Source: Maribacter arenosus
GTDB lineage: Bacteria; Bacteroidota; Bacteroidia; Flavobacteriales; Flavobacteriaceae
Reading direction: 5' to 3'
Assembly (NCBI RefSeq): GCF_014610845.1
Contig: NZ_JABTCG010000001.1
Location: 372,001 to 436,000, forward strand
DNA length: 64,000 nt
The notes beneath the pieces are model-generated. The model did no database searches. It was given only the letters and a program-made list of their open reading frames with translations, and was not told the origin of the DNA. A program made the translations under genes and the position numbers. Below are positions 35,561-45,802 of the stretch, piece by piece (positions within the stretch are counted from its first letter, which is position 1; each line of letters opens with the position of its first letter).

Positions 35561-36625
35561 TTAACCTTTTCGTTCCATTTCACTCATAACATCAACAAGA
35601 ACACCAACACTTTCAAGGGGCATTGCATTGTACATAGAAGCCCTGTACCCACCAACGGAACGATGCCCGTTGATTCCATTGATTCCTGCTTCCTTCCACA
35701 TCGTGTCGAAAGTATCCTTTAATTTGTCCTCCGTTAAATTGAAGGTAGCGTTCATATTAGAACGATCTTCTTTATTGGCATAGCCATCAAAAAGTGGATT
35801 TAAATCAATTTCTGAATACAACAACTGCGCTTTTTTTTCATTGATTTCTTCAATGGCGGAAATGCCGCCCAAGTTCTTCAGCCACTCCAATGTCAACATT
35901 GAAGTATAAACGGCAAATACAGCAGGCGTATTGAACATACTATCCTTACTGATATGTACGCTATAATCCAACATGGAAGGAATTTCCCTTGTCACTTTCC
36001 CAAGTATATCTTCCTTGACCACGACCAAAGTAGTACCAGCTGGGCCCATATTTTTTTGTGCCCCGGCATAAATCAAATCGAACTGTGAAAAATCCAATTG
36101 TCTAGAAAAGATATCCGAACTCATATCACAGACCAAAGGGATTTCGACCTTAGGGAATTTTTTCAGTTGGGTGCCGAAAATGGTGTTGTTAGAGGTTAAA
36201 TGCAGATAATCCAATCCTTTAGGGATGGTATAGCCTTTAGGTATATAGTTGAAATTTTCATCCTTGGAAGAACCAACTTCGACCACTTCCCCGAAAAGAC
36301 GAGCCTCTTTTAACGCTTTGCTACTCCATGTTCCCGTATTCAAGTACCCCGCTTTTGTTTCGAGCAGGTTATAAGCCACCATGAGAAACTGTAGGCTTGC
36401 ACCGCCCTGAAGGAACAAGGCCTGATAGCCTTTACCCTCTAGACCGAGCAGTTCAAGAGAAAGTGCGCGGGCTTTATCCATAACCTCGACAAAATCCTTG
36501 CTTCTATGTGAAACTTCGATAAGGGAGAGACCTGATCCATTAAAATCCATTATAGCCTCAGAGGCTTTTAGAAACACCTCTTGCGGTAAAATACAAGGGC
36601 CGGCACTAAAATTATGTTTTTTCAT
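35561..36625 (-). CDS. serC: Phosphoserine aminotransferase
   Basis: 354 residues from the ATG at 36625 (MKKHNFSAGPCILPQEVF), the usual SerC N-terminus; 36649 would add eight residues. PLP-enzyme of class V: YAGAQKNMGPAGTTLVVV contains the Schiff-base Lys, and NGHRSVGGYRASMYNAMP is the C-terminal signature. Converts 3-phosphohydroxypyruvate to phosphoserine, and can serve pyridoxal synthesis. Operon order is acyl-CoA reductase, serC, serA. Confidence 0.95.
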   Translation of the reverse strand: MKKHNFSAGPCILPQEVFLKASEAIMDFNGSGLSLIEVSHRSKDFVEVMDKARALSLELLGLEGKGYQALFLQGGASLQFLMVAYNLLETKAGYLNTGTWSSKALKEARLFGEVVEVGSSKDENFNYIPKGYTIPKGLDYLHLTSNNTIFGTQLKKFPKVEIPLVCDMSSDIFSRQLDFSQFDLIYAGAQKNMGPAGTTLVVVKEDILGKVTREIPSMLDYSVHISKDSMFNTPAVFAVYTSMLTLEWLKNLGGISAIEEINEKKAQLLYSEIDLNPLFDGYANKEDRSNMNATFNLTEDKLKDTFDTMWKEAGINGINGHRSVGGYRASMYNAMPLESVGVLVDVMSEMERKG

Positions 36626-36698
36626 TTGTACTATAAATTTAGAATTCAAAGGTCATGAATTATATGGGAACTACCAGTATGTTTTTAATTTTATTGGA

Positions 36699-37757
36699 CT
36701 ATGTTTTTAACAGGAATTCAACAGTATCGACACCATCGGCATAATCATACAATCCTGGTTTTTGAGTAAAGCCAAACTCCACTTCATCGTCAAAAAGGCC
36801 ATTGGATACGACGCATTGGATTTTTTCCTTTTCCAATTCAATACGTTTTTTAAGTTGGTCCAATGATTGGTATTCCTCATAGAACAAGGTTGCAATGGGT
36901 GATGCGTAATTATTATCCTCCTTAAGCATTAAGAATCCGTTATCCAAAAGTTTAAATTCACTCATTAAATAAACTGCCTTGTTATAATCGTAGTTGTTCG
37001 CGTATTTAGCTTGGTTTATAATGGGGTTATAATCGAATATGGCTTCAAAAAAAGCATCAAAATTATAGGTTTTGGGAACAAATACCTTGGATACACTTCT
37101 GCATCCCAAACCGTAGTATCGAAAAATATCCTCCCCCAATCCTTTTAGCTGCTCTTTGGTTTCATTTCCGGTGAGTACCGCCACAGAATTGCGATTCTTA
37201 CGTATAATATGGGGTTTGTTGCCAAAATAATATTCAAAATAACGGGCTGTATTGTCACTTCCAGTCGCTATTACTGCATCATAGTTTTCCAATTTAGTTT
37301 CACAAAATTCGATTTCCTCTCTAAGGGACGGTTCCTCTGATATCAAATATTTGGAGATGAAAGGTAACAATACGTTATCGTTGGAAGATAGTTTAATGAC
37401 TGCCCTGTTCCCTGTTAGGATCACCGAAAGAAAATCATGGAAACCAACTAAAGGAATATTACCGGCCATGATCAAGGCCACCGATTTGGATATGTTTTTT
37501 TTAACGTCATAACGTGATATCCAATTCGTAAGATTATCTTCCGTAAGAATGTTTCCCCAGCTTTCCAATGCGAAGAGGATATTCTCCTTGGTGAACCATC
37601 CATTCTTATGTCCGGCTAACAAAATCACTTCTTCCAATTTGGAATGCCAATGGTTTTCCAAGGGTGCAATGTTTCCAATTTTTTGGGAATCAGAAAACTC
37701 TCGAAAGAATTCCCCAAGTTTTGCAAATGATTTTATTCTTTTTGTCTGGTCGACCAT
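36699..37757 (-). CDS. Acyl-CoA reductase (LuxC-like)
   Basis: 352 residues. LuxC-type fold with the Rossmann segment SVALIMAGNIPLVGFHDFLSVILTG, NRAVIKLSSND, and the candidate catalytic Cys in RYYGLGCRSVSKVFVP. Family members reduce acyl-CoA or activated acyl groups to aldehydes with NADPH. No luciferase, LuxD or LuxE partner is present. It is the first gene of the serC-serA unit and divergent from a ferredoxin, an arrangement common in this group of bacteria; physiological substrate unknown. Confidence 0.88.
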   Translation of the reverse strand: MVDQTKRIKSFAKLGEFFREFSDSQKIGNIAPLENHWHSKLEEVILLAGHKNGWFTKENILFALESWGNILTEDNLTNWISRYDVKKNISKSVALIMAGNIPLVGFHDFLSVILTGNRAVIKLSSNDNVLLPFISKYLISEEPSLREEIEFCETKLENYDAVIATGSDNTARYFEYYFGNKPHIIRKNRNSVAVLTGNETKEQLKGLGEDIFRYYGLGCRSVSKVFVPKTYNFDAFFEAIFDYNPIINQAKYANNYDYNKAVYLMSEFKLLDNGFLMLKEDNNYASPIATLFYEEYQSLDQLKKRIELEKEKIQCVVSNGLFDDEVEFGFTQKPGLYDYADGVDTVEFLLKT

Positions 37758-37761
37758 ACTA

Positions 37762-37793
37762 TTTGTAAAGAAATGAATAAGGGTTTACCTTTG
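37762..37793 (+). promoter_or_regulatory. Ferredoxin promoter (TTTG-N20-TACCTTTG)
   Basis: TTTG at 37762-37765, 20-bp spacer, TACCTTTG at 37786-37793. A full match to the Bacteroidota consensus, about 50 bases before the ferredoxin start. Confidence 0.75.
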
Positions 37794-37844
37794 GGCAAAA
37801 ATAAGCATGCTATTGTTAATTCAGTTTAAAAGAAAAAGAAAATT

Positions 37845-38198
37845 ATGGCTATTATTATTACAGACGAGTGTATAAACTGTGGGGCTTGTGAACCAGAGTG
37901 CCCAAATACGGCAATTTATGAAGCTGCTGATGATTGGCGTTATAGTGATGGCACATCATTAAAAGGAGATGTTGTGTTGCCCAATGGTAGTGCTGTCAAT
38001 GCAGAAGATGTTCAAGAACCTGTTAGCGATGAATATTATTATATTGTCCCTGATAAATGTACGGAATGTAAAGGGTTTCATGATGAGCCCCAGTGTGCGG
38101 CGGTGTGCCCCGTGGATTGTTGTGTGCCCGATGAAGATCATGTGGAAACCGAAACCCAATTGTTAGCCAAGCAAAAGTTCATGCACCCAGATGGATAG
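37845..38198 (+). CDS. 4Fe-4S dicluster ferredoxin
   Basis: 117 residues. Two cluster motifs: C10-x2-C-x2-C-x3-CP ([12 protein letters not shown]) and a second with an 8-residue insertion ([18 protein letters not shown]). About 50 residues between the two motifs are longer than in short clostridial ferredoxins, as in the Allochromatium/FdxN-like type. Electron carrier in the cytoplasm. Divergent from acyl-CoA reductase with a strong promoter between them. Confidence 0.93.
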   Translation: MAIIITDECINCGACEPECPNTAIYEAADDWRYSDGTSLKGDVVLPNGSAVNAEDVQEPVSDEYYYIVPDKCTECKGFHDEPQCAAVCPVDCCVPDEDHVETETQLLAKQKFMHPDG

Positions 38199-38366
38199 AC
38201 CTTTATGACCACTTCGCTTTTCGAATCGAAAGCTAAGACTAAAAATACAAACTTTGCTTAAACGCATATTTTCCCGTATGTACTTGTTTTAGCGAGAATA
38301 TGAGATTTATACCATGCTGGTTGGTTAATTATTCGAAGCAAATTTCCCTAGTGTACTCCGAACGAT

Positions 38367-38374
38367 TATATTTG
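38367..38374 (+). promoter_or_regulatory. -7 element upstream of ychF
   Basis: TATATTTG fits TAnnTTTG, 63 bases before the ychF start. The -33 position shows only TTTC, so the match is partial. The remaining bases of this 238-bp gap (38199-38436) include an imperfect hairpin just after the ferredoxin gene but no T-run. Confidence 0.4.
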
Positions 38375-38436
38375 CAGCCGAATTAAGAAAATGAGTAGTC
38401 TAGGCTTTTGTTTCTTGGCTCTAACAACTAAAAAAT

Positions 38437-39531
38437 ATGAAAGCAGGTATTGTAGGATTACCAAACGTGGGGAAGTCCACCTTATTCAATTGTTTGTCTA
38501 ATGCAAAGGCGCAAAGTGCGAACTTTCCATTTTGTACCATAGAGCCTAATATCGGAGTGGTCAATGTTCCTGATTCAAGATTAGAGAAATTAGAGGCTAT
38601 AGTTCATCCTGAACGTGTATTGCCAGCAACCGTTGAAATCGTTGATATTGCCGGACTGGTAAAAGGGGCAAGCAAAGGGGAGGGACTCGGGAACCAATTT
38701 TTGGGAAATATTCGAGAAACCGACGCTATTCTTCATGTACTCCGTTGTTTTGACAACGACAATATTGTCCATGTTGATGGTTCGGTGGACCCTATTCGGG
38801 ATAAGGAAACCATTGATATGGAGTTACAGTTGAAAGACCTTGAAACTGTAGATAAAAAATTGGATAAGGTTAAAAGAGCCGCAAAAACAGGGAATAAGGA
38901 AGCCCAAAAAGAGGAAGCCGCTTTAATGAAAGTCAAAAAAGGCTTAGAGGCAGGTGTCTCAGTTCGTGCAATAACGCTTTCAAAGGATGAACGAAAGGAG
39001 TATGTAACCCCTTTACAGTTTATCACCGACAAACCCGTGATGTATGTCTGCAATGTAGATGAAGAGGCTGCTGTATCGGGCAATGAATATGTAGAAAGGG
39101 TAAAAGCTGCGGTAGCGAATGAAAAGGCGGAAGTGGTCGTCCTTGCGGTAGGTACAGAGGCTGATATTACGGAATTGGAGACGTATGAAGAACGCCAAAT
39201 GTTTTTGGAAGATCTAGGGCTGTCCGAACCTGGTTCGGCCAAACTGATTCGCGGCGCCTATCGGTTATTGGACTTGGAAACCTATTTCACCGCAGGTGAA
39301 AAGGAAGTAAGGGCATGGACCATTCCCGTGGGTGCTACCGCACCCCAAGCAGCAGGAGTGATTCATACCGATTTTGAAAAAGGGTTTATTAGGGCCGAGG
39401 TAATCTCTTATGAGGACTATATTACCTATGGTAGTGAAGCCAAAGTAAAGGAAGCCGGTAAAATGCGTGTTGAAGGAAAGGAGTATATCGTTCAGGATGG
39501 GGACGTTATGCATTTTAGATTCAACGTTTAA
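38437..39531 (+). CDS. ychF: Redox-regulated ATPase YchF (Obg-family)
   Basis: 364 residues. P-loop [11 protein letters not shown], switch region [20 protein letters not shown], and a nucleotide-base motif NVDE in place of the NKxD of GTPases, which gives the family its ATP preference. A coiled-coil insertion lies near residues 130-170, and the C-terminal TGS domain ([20 protein letters not shown]...[12 protein letters not shown]) is complete. Ribosome-associated ATPase linked to stress and oxidant response. Confidence 0.97.
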   Translation: MKAGIVGLPNVGKSTLFNCLSNAKAQSANFPFCTIEPNIGVVNVPDSRLEKLEAIVHPERVLPATVEIVDIAGLVKGASKGEGLGNQFLGNIRETDAILHVLRCFDNDNIVHVDGSVDPIRDKETIDMELQLKDLETVDKKLDKVKRAAKTGNKEAQKEEAALMKVKKGLEAGVSVRAITLSKDERKEYVTPLQFITDKPVMYVCNVDEEAAVSGNEYVERVKAAVANEKAEVVVLAVGTEADITELETYEERQMFLEDLGLSEPGSAKLIRGAYRLLDLETYFTAGEKEVRAWTIPVGATAPQAAGVIHTDFEKGFIRAEVISYEDYITYGSEAKVKEAGKMRVEGKEYIVQDGDVMHFRFNV

Positions 39532-39647
39532 ATTTCAATTCCTCGTATTCTAATGGAATGACCGTGATACGTAGATATCTACTTTGGGTATTGTATTTCG
39601 AATCGTTCGGTTTTCATCTTTAAAATCGAAAGTTATAGGTTGGCCGG

Positions 39648-40547
39648 ATGGTTATAAAAGCGTCGGCCTCAGGAAGTGGCATATTGTTCGCCATAACAGG
39701 AATTGTATTGTTTTCCGCCAAAGCGGTCATGGTGAAAATGGCCTATGCCTATGATATTGACCATTTAACACTTTTGTTGTTCCGAATGGGGTTCGCCTTT
39801 CCTTTTTATCTCCTTATTGCCTTTTGGAAAAAACCCTTACATCCAAAAGTAATTACCACGAAAGACTATTTGTGGATCTTGTTTTTTGGTTTTGTAGGGT
39901 ACTATCTGGCCAGTCTTTTCGATTTTATGGGCCTGCAGCATTTAAAAGCCGGCTTGGAACGTATTATCTTGTTTATTTACCCGACTATGGTAGTTCTGTT
40001 ATCATGGTTCTTCTTTAAAAAACGAATAACCAAGATTCAGACCCTGGCTATCATAATCACCTATATCGGTATATTTATTACGTTTTGGGATGAGGTTGCC
40101 ATGAATGATACTTCGGTACTGCTGGGAGGAACGTTAATTTTCTTAAGCGCGTTTACCTATGCTTCTTATTTGGTTGGCAGTGGTTGGCTAATCCCTAAAT
40201 TCGGGGTAATACAATTTACCTCTTATGCTATGATCGTTTCCACTTTATGCATAATGCTGCATTATCTCTTGGTAAACGGATTCCATCTTTCCAACTATCC
40301 TAATGAGGTATATATATTGGGTTTGGCCATGGCTATTTTCTCCACTTTGGTGCCATCATTTTTAGTTTCGGCGGCTATAGGCCGATTAGGGGCTTCGACC
40401 TTTTCCATATTTGGGAGTTTAGGCCCAGTATCAACTATAATACTGGCTTTTTTCTTTCTTGATGAGCGAATTTCACTGTTTCAGATTTTCGGAATGATTA
40501 TTGTCATTGCCGGGGTTTCCTTGGTTTCAGGAAAAAAAGGGTCCTAA
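39648..40547 (+). CDS. EamA/DMT-family transporter
   Basis: 299 residues, about ten transmembrane helices arranged as two EamA repeats (the first beginning ILFAITGIVLFSAKAVMVKMAY, the second VLLGGTLIFLSAFTYASYL). Drug/metabolite-type exporter in the inner membrane; substrate cannot be told from sequence. Stand-alone gene between ychF and parE. Confidence 0.9.
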   Translation: MVIKASASGSGILFAITGIVLFSAKAVMVKMAYAYDIDHLTLLLFRMGFAFPFYLLIAFWKKPLHPKVITTKDYLWILFFGFVGYYLASLFDFMGLQHLKAGLERIILFIYPTMVVLLSWFFFKKRITKIQTLAIIITYIGIFITFWDEVAMNDTSVLLGGTLIFLSAFTYASYLVGSGWLIPKFGVIQFTSYAMIVSTLCIMLHYLLVNGFHLSNYPNEVYILGLAMAIFSTLVPSFLVSAAIGRLGASTFSIFGSLGPVSTIILAFFFLDERISLFQIFGMIIVIAGVSLVSGKKGS

Positions 40548-40737
40548 CAACGAGCAAAAAGGGTCTTCGGTTTTATGTATTTGGTTTTTGAAGTACGCCG
40601 GATCCATAACATTTAGGATTACTTACATTGAATTATATGAACAAAATTGGTATTTTCGTTGTTGATTACTTTCCGAGCCAAAAGCTTTGAATTTTGCTTT
40701 GAAATTTTATATTAGCGGGGGTAATCCCCGATGAACT

Positions 40738-42597
40738 ATGGCTGAGTCCCAATATACAGAAGAAAATATTCGATCACTTGACTGGAAGGAGCATATTCGC
40801 TTACGACCAGGAATGTATATCGGAAAATTGGGAGATGGCTCATCGGCTGATGATGGCATCTATATTCTACTAAAAGAAACCATTGATAACTGTATCGATG
40901 AGTTTGTAATGGGGGCAGGCAAGACCATCGAAATCGCTATTAAGGATAATGTCGTAAAAGTCCGTGATTATGGCCGTGGAATTCCATTGGGAAAGGTTGT
41001 GGATGTAGTATCAAAGATGAATACAGGCGGAAAATACGATAGTCGTGCTTTTAAAAAATCGGTCGGACTAAATGGAGTTGGTACCAAAGCGGTCAATGCA
41101 CTATCAAGTTTTTTTGAAGTGCAATCCTCAAGGGATAACAAGATGAAGACCGCCCAATTCAGTCAAGGGAATCTGGTGTCGGAAGAAGGACCGATCGAAA
41201 CATCTAAACGAAAAGGCACGAAGGTATCCTTCACTCCAGACGAGGCCATTTTTAAGAAATACAAGTACAGAAACGAGTATATAGAGCGCATGCTCAAGAA
41301 CTATGTGTATCTGAATCCGGGTTTGACCATTGTTTTTAATGGGGAAAAATTCCATTCCGAAAACGGGCTGAAAGATTTATTGGAAGATAATAATAATGCC
41401 GAGGACCTTTTATATCCTATAATCCATTTAAGAGGGGAGGATATTGAGGTTGCAATTACCCATAGCAAAACCCAATATAATGAAGAATACCATTCGTTCG
41501 TCAATGGTCAGCATACCACACAAGGCGGGACGCACCAATCCGCCTTTCGAGAGGCTTTGGTGAAGACCATACGTGATTTTTATGGAAAGAACTATGATGC
41601 CAGTGATATTCGAAAATCCATCATTTCGGCTATTTCCATAAAGGTAATGGAGCCGGTATTCGAAAGCCAGACCAAGACCAAGCTGGGATCTACCGACATG
41701 GGAGGAGATTTTCCGACAGTACGGACTTATATCAATGATTTTGTAGGGAAGTACTTGGATAATTATCTGCACAAAAATCCCGAAACCGCTGAAAAATTGC
41801 AACGAAAGATTATGATGGCCGAGAAAGAGCGTAAAGAGCTTTCAGGTATTCGAAAATTAGCTCGGGATCGTGCAAAAAAGGCAAGCCTTCATAATAAAAA
41901 ATTAAGGGATTGTCGGGTTCATTTAGGCGATATGAAGAATGATCGTCGATTGGAAAGTACCCTGTTCATCACGGAAGGGGATTCAGCTTCTGGGTCCATT
42001 ACCAAATCACGTGACGTGAATACCCAAGCCGTATTCAGCTTAAGGGGTAAGCCTTTGAATTCGTACGGTATGTCGAAGAAAATCGTATACGAGAACGAGG
42101 AATTCAATCTATTACAGGCCGCCTTGAATATCGAGGAATCAATGGAAGAACTGCGATATAACAATGTTGTAATTGCCACCGATGCCGACGTTGATGGCAT
42201 GCATATTCGACTCTTGTTGATTACGTTTTTCCTTCAGTTTTTCCCAGAATTGATCAAAGAGAACCATCTCTATATTTTGCAAACCCCCTTGTTCAGGGTT
42301 CGCAATAAAAAGGAGACCATATATTGTTATAGCGAAGAGGAACGCCGGGAGGCAATCACAAAGTTGACTGGGAAACCTGAAATTACCCGTTTTAAAGGTC
42401 TGGGGGAAATCTCCCCGGATGAATTCAAATACTTTATAGGGGAAGATATTCGCTTAGAACCGGTAATGTTAGACAAGGCCATGTCTATTGAGAACTTATT
42501 GCAATTTTATATGGGTAAAAACACGCCCGACCGTCAGGAATTCATCATTAACAACCTTAAAGTTGAAATTGACTTAATAGAAGAAAACCAATTATAA
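40738..42597 (+). CDS. parE: DNA topoisomerase IV subunit B
   Basis: 619 residues. GHKL ATPase ([22 protein letters not shown]), transducer domain, and TOPRIM with [11 protein letters not shown] and [13 protein letters not shown], ending in the ParE/GyrB C-terminal tail. It is short and lacks the GyrB insertion, as expected for Bacteroidota ParE. Forms the ParC2E2 enzyme that separates daughter chromosomes. parC follows after 25 bases. The 190-bp gap upstream (40548-40737) shows no clear consensus promoter. Confidence 0.96.
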   Translation: MAESQYTEENIRSLDWKEHIRLRPGMYIGKLGDGSSADDGIYILLKETIDNCIDEFVMGAGKTIEIAIKDNVVKVRDYGRGIPLGKVVDVVSKMNTGGKYDSRAFKKSVGLNGVGTKAVNALSSFFEVQSSRDNKMKTAQFSQGNLVSEEGPIETSKRKGTKVSFTPDEAIFKKYKYRNEYIERMLKNYVYLNPGLTIVFNGEKFHSENGLKDLLEDNNNAEDLLYPIIHLRGEDIEVAITHSKTQYNEEYHSFVNGQHTTQGGTHQSAFREALVKTIRDFYGKNYDASDIRKSIISAISIKVMEPVFESQTKTKLGSTDMGGDFPTVRTYINDFVGKYLDNYLHKNPETAEKLQRKIMMAEKERKELSGIRKLARDRAKKASLHNKKLRDCRVHLGDMKNDRRLESTLFITEGDSASGSITKSRDVNTQAVFSLRGKPLNSYGMSKKIVYENEEFNLLQAALNIEESMEELRYNNVVIATDADVDGMHIRLLLITFFLQFFPELIKENHLYILQTPLFRVRNKKETIYCYSEEERREAITKLTGKPEITRFKGLGEISPDEFKYFIGEDIRLEPVMLDKAMSIENLLQFYMGKNTPDRQEFIINNLKVEIDLIEENQL

Positions 42598-42622
42598 ATC
42601 AAGATAATACGATTCTTTCTTT

Positions 42623-45301
42623 ATGGAAGATAATGAAGAGCTAAACGAAGCACAAAACGATAATTCACCCACCGAAGACAGCACTGATATTGAGGATACC
42701 AACAATGCTCTGACCAAGGTTACGGGCATGTATAAGGATTGGTTTTTAGACTACGCTTCCTATGTTATTTTAGAACGTGCGGTACCTGCGATCGAGGATG
42801 GTTTTAAACCGGTTCAACGTAGAATTTTACACGCACTGAAAGAGCTCGATGATGGACGCTATAATAAAGTGGCCAATGTCGTTGGGCATACCATGCAGTA
42901 CCACCCTCATGGCGATGCGAGCATAGCGGATGCTATGGTCCAGATTGGTCAAAAAGACTTGCTTATCGATACCCAAGGGAACTGGGGTAATATACTCACA
43001 GGGGATAGGGCCGCTGCTTCGCGATATATAGAAGCACGTTTATCGAAGTTCGCTTTAGAGGTGGTTTTTAGCCCAAAAATTACAGAATGGCAGCTTTCCT
43101 ATGATGGACGTAAAAAAGAGCCGGTAAATTTACCTGTAAAGTTTCCCTTACTCTTGGCCCAAGGGGCAGAAGGTATTGCAGTAGGGCTATCGACCAAGGT
43201 GTTACCGCATAATTTCAATGAATTGATAGATGCTTCTATAAAGCATTTAAGGGGACAACGTTTTCAGTTGTATCCTGATTTTCCAACAGCAGGTATCATC
43301 GACATAAGTGCATATAATGATGGACTGCGTGGTGGCAAGATCCGTGTTCGAGCAAAAATATCTCAAAAAGATAAGAACACATTGATTATAAATGAAATAC
43401 CTTACGGTACTAATACCTCTTCTTTAATAGATTCTATCTTAAAAGCAAATGATAAAGGCAAAATAAAAATCAAGAAAATCGAGGATAATACCGCAGCCGA
43501 TGTCGAAATTCTTGTGCATTTACCCGGCGGTATATCCCCCGACAAAACCATAGATGCGCTTTATGCTTTTACGGCTTGCGAGTCTTCCATTTCGCCACTA
43601 GGTTGTATTATTGAGAATAATAAGCCGCTTTTTATTGGGGTTTCCGATATGTTGCGGCAATCTACTGACCTTACGGTCGAATTATTGAAGGCCGAATTAG
43701 AGGTTAAATTATCGGAACTTGAAGAACAATGGCATTTTGCTTCTTTAGAGCGTATTTTTATCGAAAACCGTATTTACCGGGATATTGAGGAAGAAGAGAC
43801 CTGGGAAGGTGTTATTTCTGCAATCGATAAAGGATTGAAACCGCATACCAAACATTTAAAACGGGCGGTTACGGAAGAGGATATTGTTCGATTGACCGAA
43901 ATCCGAATCAAAAGGATATCCAAATTTGATATCGATAAGGCGCAACAACATCTTGATAGTTTAGAGCAGAGTATTGCCGAGGTAAAGAATCACCTGGAAA
44001 ACCTCATTGATTATGCGATAGACTATTTCAAAAACCTTAAAGCAAAGTACGGTAAGGATCGTGGGCGTAAATCCGAGATTAGGATTTTTGATGATATCGA
44101 GGCTACCAAAGTGGTCATTCGGAATACCAAACTATATGTAAATCGGGAAGAAGGCTTTGTGGGTACTTCTTTGAGGCGCGATGAGTATGTTACCGATTGT
44201 AGCGATATTGACGATATCATTGTATTTACCAAGGATGGCAAGGCCATGGTGACCAAGGTAGACAGTAAGACTTTTATCGGCAAGAATATTATTCATGTAG
44301 CTGTTTTTAAGAAAAAAGACAAACGTACCACCTATAATATGATCTATAGGGATGGCAAGGGTGGCCCTACATACATTAAAAGATTCAATGTCACCAGTGT
44401 AACCCGTGATAGGTTGTACGACCTTACGCCGGGCAAGGCGAATTCATTGGTGTATTATTTTTCGGCCAATCCCAATGGAGAGGCAGAGGTGGTCACGGTA
44501 AACCTACGTCAGGCTGGAAGTATTAAAAAATTGAAATGGGATATAGATTTTGCCGATGTTCTTATAAAAGGAAGGGCTTCCAAAGGGAATATCGTCACAA
44601 AATATACTGTTAAACGGATTGAACTCAAGGAGAAAGGAGTTTCGACATTGAAACCCCGTAAAATTTGGTTCGATGATGTGGTACGTCGTCTTAATGTAGA
44701 CGGCAGGGGCGAGCTTCTCGGTGAATTTCGGGGAGATGACCTTTTGTTGATCGTCAATCAAAAAGGAATGGCGAAAACTGTTCAACCTACCTTGACCTCC
44801 CGATTTGAGGATGATATGATTATTCTTGAAAAATGGAACCCTCATAAACCCATTTCAGCCATTTATTGGGAAGGCGAAAAAGAGCGGTTTTATGTAAAAC
44901 GATTTCTTATAGACCAGGGAAATCGGGAAGATATGTTTATTTCAGAACATCCTAAATCCTATTTAGAGTTGGTTTCTACCGATTGGCGTCCTGTTGTTGA
45001 AATAGAATTCTCAAAACCTAGAGGCAAGGATGCTAAACCAAATTTAATCGTTGACTTAGAGGATTTTATATCGATTAAGGGAATTAAAGCTTTAGGAAAT
45101 CAATTGACAACGGAAAAGGTGAAGAACATAAATTTATTAGATCCTTTACCCTATGAGGAGCCCGAAGCGCCGGAGGCCAATGAAATTGAAGTGGTTGATG
45201 AAGAGGATATGAGTTTGGCATCGAATAAAACCCCAAAAGGTAAGACCGATGATGATCAAGATCCTGAAATTGATGGGGAAGGACAGACAGCCTTATTTTA
45301 A
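42623..45301 (+). CDS. parC: DNA topoisomerase IV subunit A
   Basis: 892 residues. Winged-helix breakage domain with the catalytic Tyr in AASRYIEARLSKFA and the quinolone-region HPHGDASIADAM, tower and coiled-coil domains, and a C-terminal beta-pinwheel (six repeats, roughly 500-820). The pinwheel lacks an obvious GyrA box (QRRGGKG), supporting ParC. An acidic tail of about 45 residues ends the protein. Partner of the parE product. Confidence 0.95.
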   Translation: MEDNEELNEAQNDNSPTEDSTDIEDTNNALTKVTGMYKDWFLDYASYVILERAVPAIEDGFKPVQRRILHALKELDDGRYNKVANVVGHTMQYHPHGDASIADAMVQIGQKDLLIDTQGNWGNILTGDRAAASRYIEARLSKFALEVVFSPKITEWQLSYDGRKKEPVNLPVKFPLLLAQGAEGIAVGLSTKVLPHNFNELIDASIKHLRGQRFQLYPDFPTAGIIDISAYNDGLRGGKIRVRAKISQKDKNTLIINEIPYGTNTSSLIDSILKANDKGKIKIKKIEDNTAADVEILVHLPGGISPDKTIDALYAFTACESSISPLGCIIENNKPLFIGVSDMLRQSTDLTVELLKAELEVKLSELEEQWHFASLERIFIENRIYRDIEEEETWEGVISAIDKGLKPHTKHLKRAVTEEDIVRLTEIRIKRISKFDIDKAQQHLDSLEQSIAEVKNHLENLIDYAIDYFKNLKAKYGKDRGRKSEIRIFDDIEATKVVIRNTKLYVNREEGFVGTSLRRDEYVTDCSDIDDIIVFTKDGKAMVTKVDSKTFIGKNIIHVAVFKKKDKRTTYNMIYRDGKGGPTYIKRFNVTSVTRDRLYDLTPGKANSLVYYFSANPNGEAEVVTVNLRQAGSIKKLKWDIDFADVLIKGRASKGNIVTKYTVKRIELKEKGVSTLKPRKIWFDDVVRRLNVDGRGELLGEFRGDDLLLIVNQKGMAKTVQPTLTSRFEDDMIILEKWNPHKPISAIYWEGEKERFYVKRFLIDQGNREDMFISEHPKSYLELVSTDWRPVVEIEFSKPRGKDAKPNLIVDLEDFISIKGIKALGNQLTTEKVKNINLLDPLPYEEPEAPEANEIEVVDEEDMSLASNKTPKGKTDDDQDPEIDGEGQTALF

Positions 45302-45313
45302 GAACAGATTTCT

Positions 45314-45745
45314 ATGAAAAGTTTTGTACAGGAATTCAAGGATTTTGCGATAAAGGGCAATATGATCGATATGGCCATAGGTATCATAATTGGCACTGCA
45401 TTCAATCAAGTGGTAAATGTCCTAGTTAAAAAAGTGATATTGCCCCCTTTTTCCTTGTTGACAGAGAATGTTCAACTGGGCGAAAAAAAGTATGTACTAC
45501 GGGAGGCAAGTGGCGATATAGGCGAGGTGGCCATTGGCTATGGGGAATTGATCGAGGTATTGGTTGATTTTGCGATTATTTCCTTTACTATTTTTGTAGT
45601 CATTAAATTCATGAACCGATTCCGAAGTAAAGCAGAGGATCCTTCCAATAAAGAAGAAACAACCCCGAAGAATATCGAATTATTGGCGAATTTGGAAAAA
45701 CTCATGAAAGAACAGAATGAGATTCTCACAAAAAATAAAGATTAA
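45314..45745 (+). CDS. mscL: Large-conductance mechanosensitive channel
   Basis: 143 residues. The N-terminus (VQEFKDFAIKGNMIDMAIGIIIGTAF) is the MscL S1/TM1 gate, followed by TM2 (VLVDFAIISFTIFVVIKFMNRF) and a cytoplasmic helix. Pentameric channel that releases osmolytes on hypo-osmotic shock. Twelve bases after parC, so probably read from the same transcript. Confidence 0.96.
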   Translation: MKSFVQEFKDFAIKGNMIDMAIGIIIGTAFNQVVNVLVKKVILPPFSLLTENVQLGEKKYVLREASGDIGEVAIGYGELIEVLVDFAIISFTIFVVIKFMNRFRSKAEDPSNKEETTPKNIELLANLEKLMKEQNEILTKNKD

Positions 45746-45753
45746 TAAGGCGA

Positions 45754-45786
45754 TTTGCAGGAGTATAACTTTATACCGTACCTTTG
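45754..45786 (+). promoter_or_regulatory. Promoter of the sterol-desaturase-like gene (TTTG-N21-TACCTTTG)
   Basis: TTTG at 45754-45757, 21-bp spacer, TACCTTTG at 45779-45786; start codon at 45803, giving a leader of only about 10 bases. Fits the Bacteroidota consensus completely. Confidence 0.75.
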
Positions 45787-45802
45787 AACTAATTTAAGAA
45801 AT

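Noticed and set aside
38199-38260. Hairpin after the ferredoxin gene as a terminator
   Set aside because: Arms are imperfect and no T-run follows.
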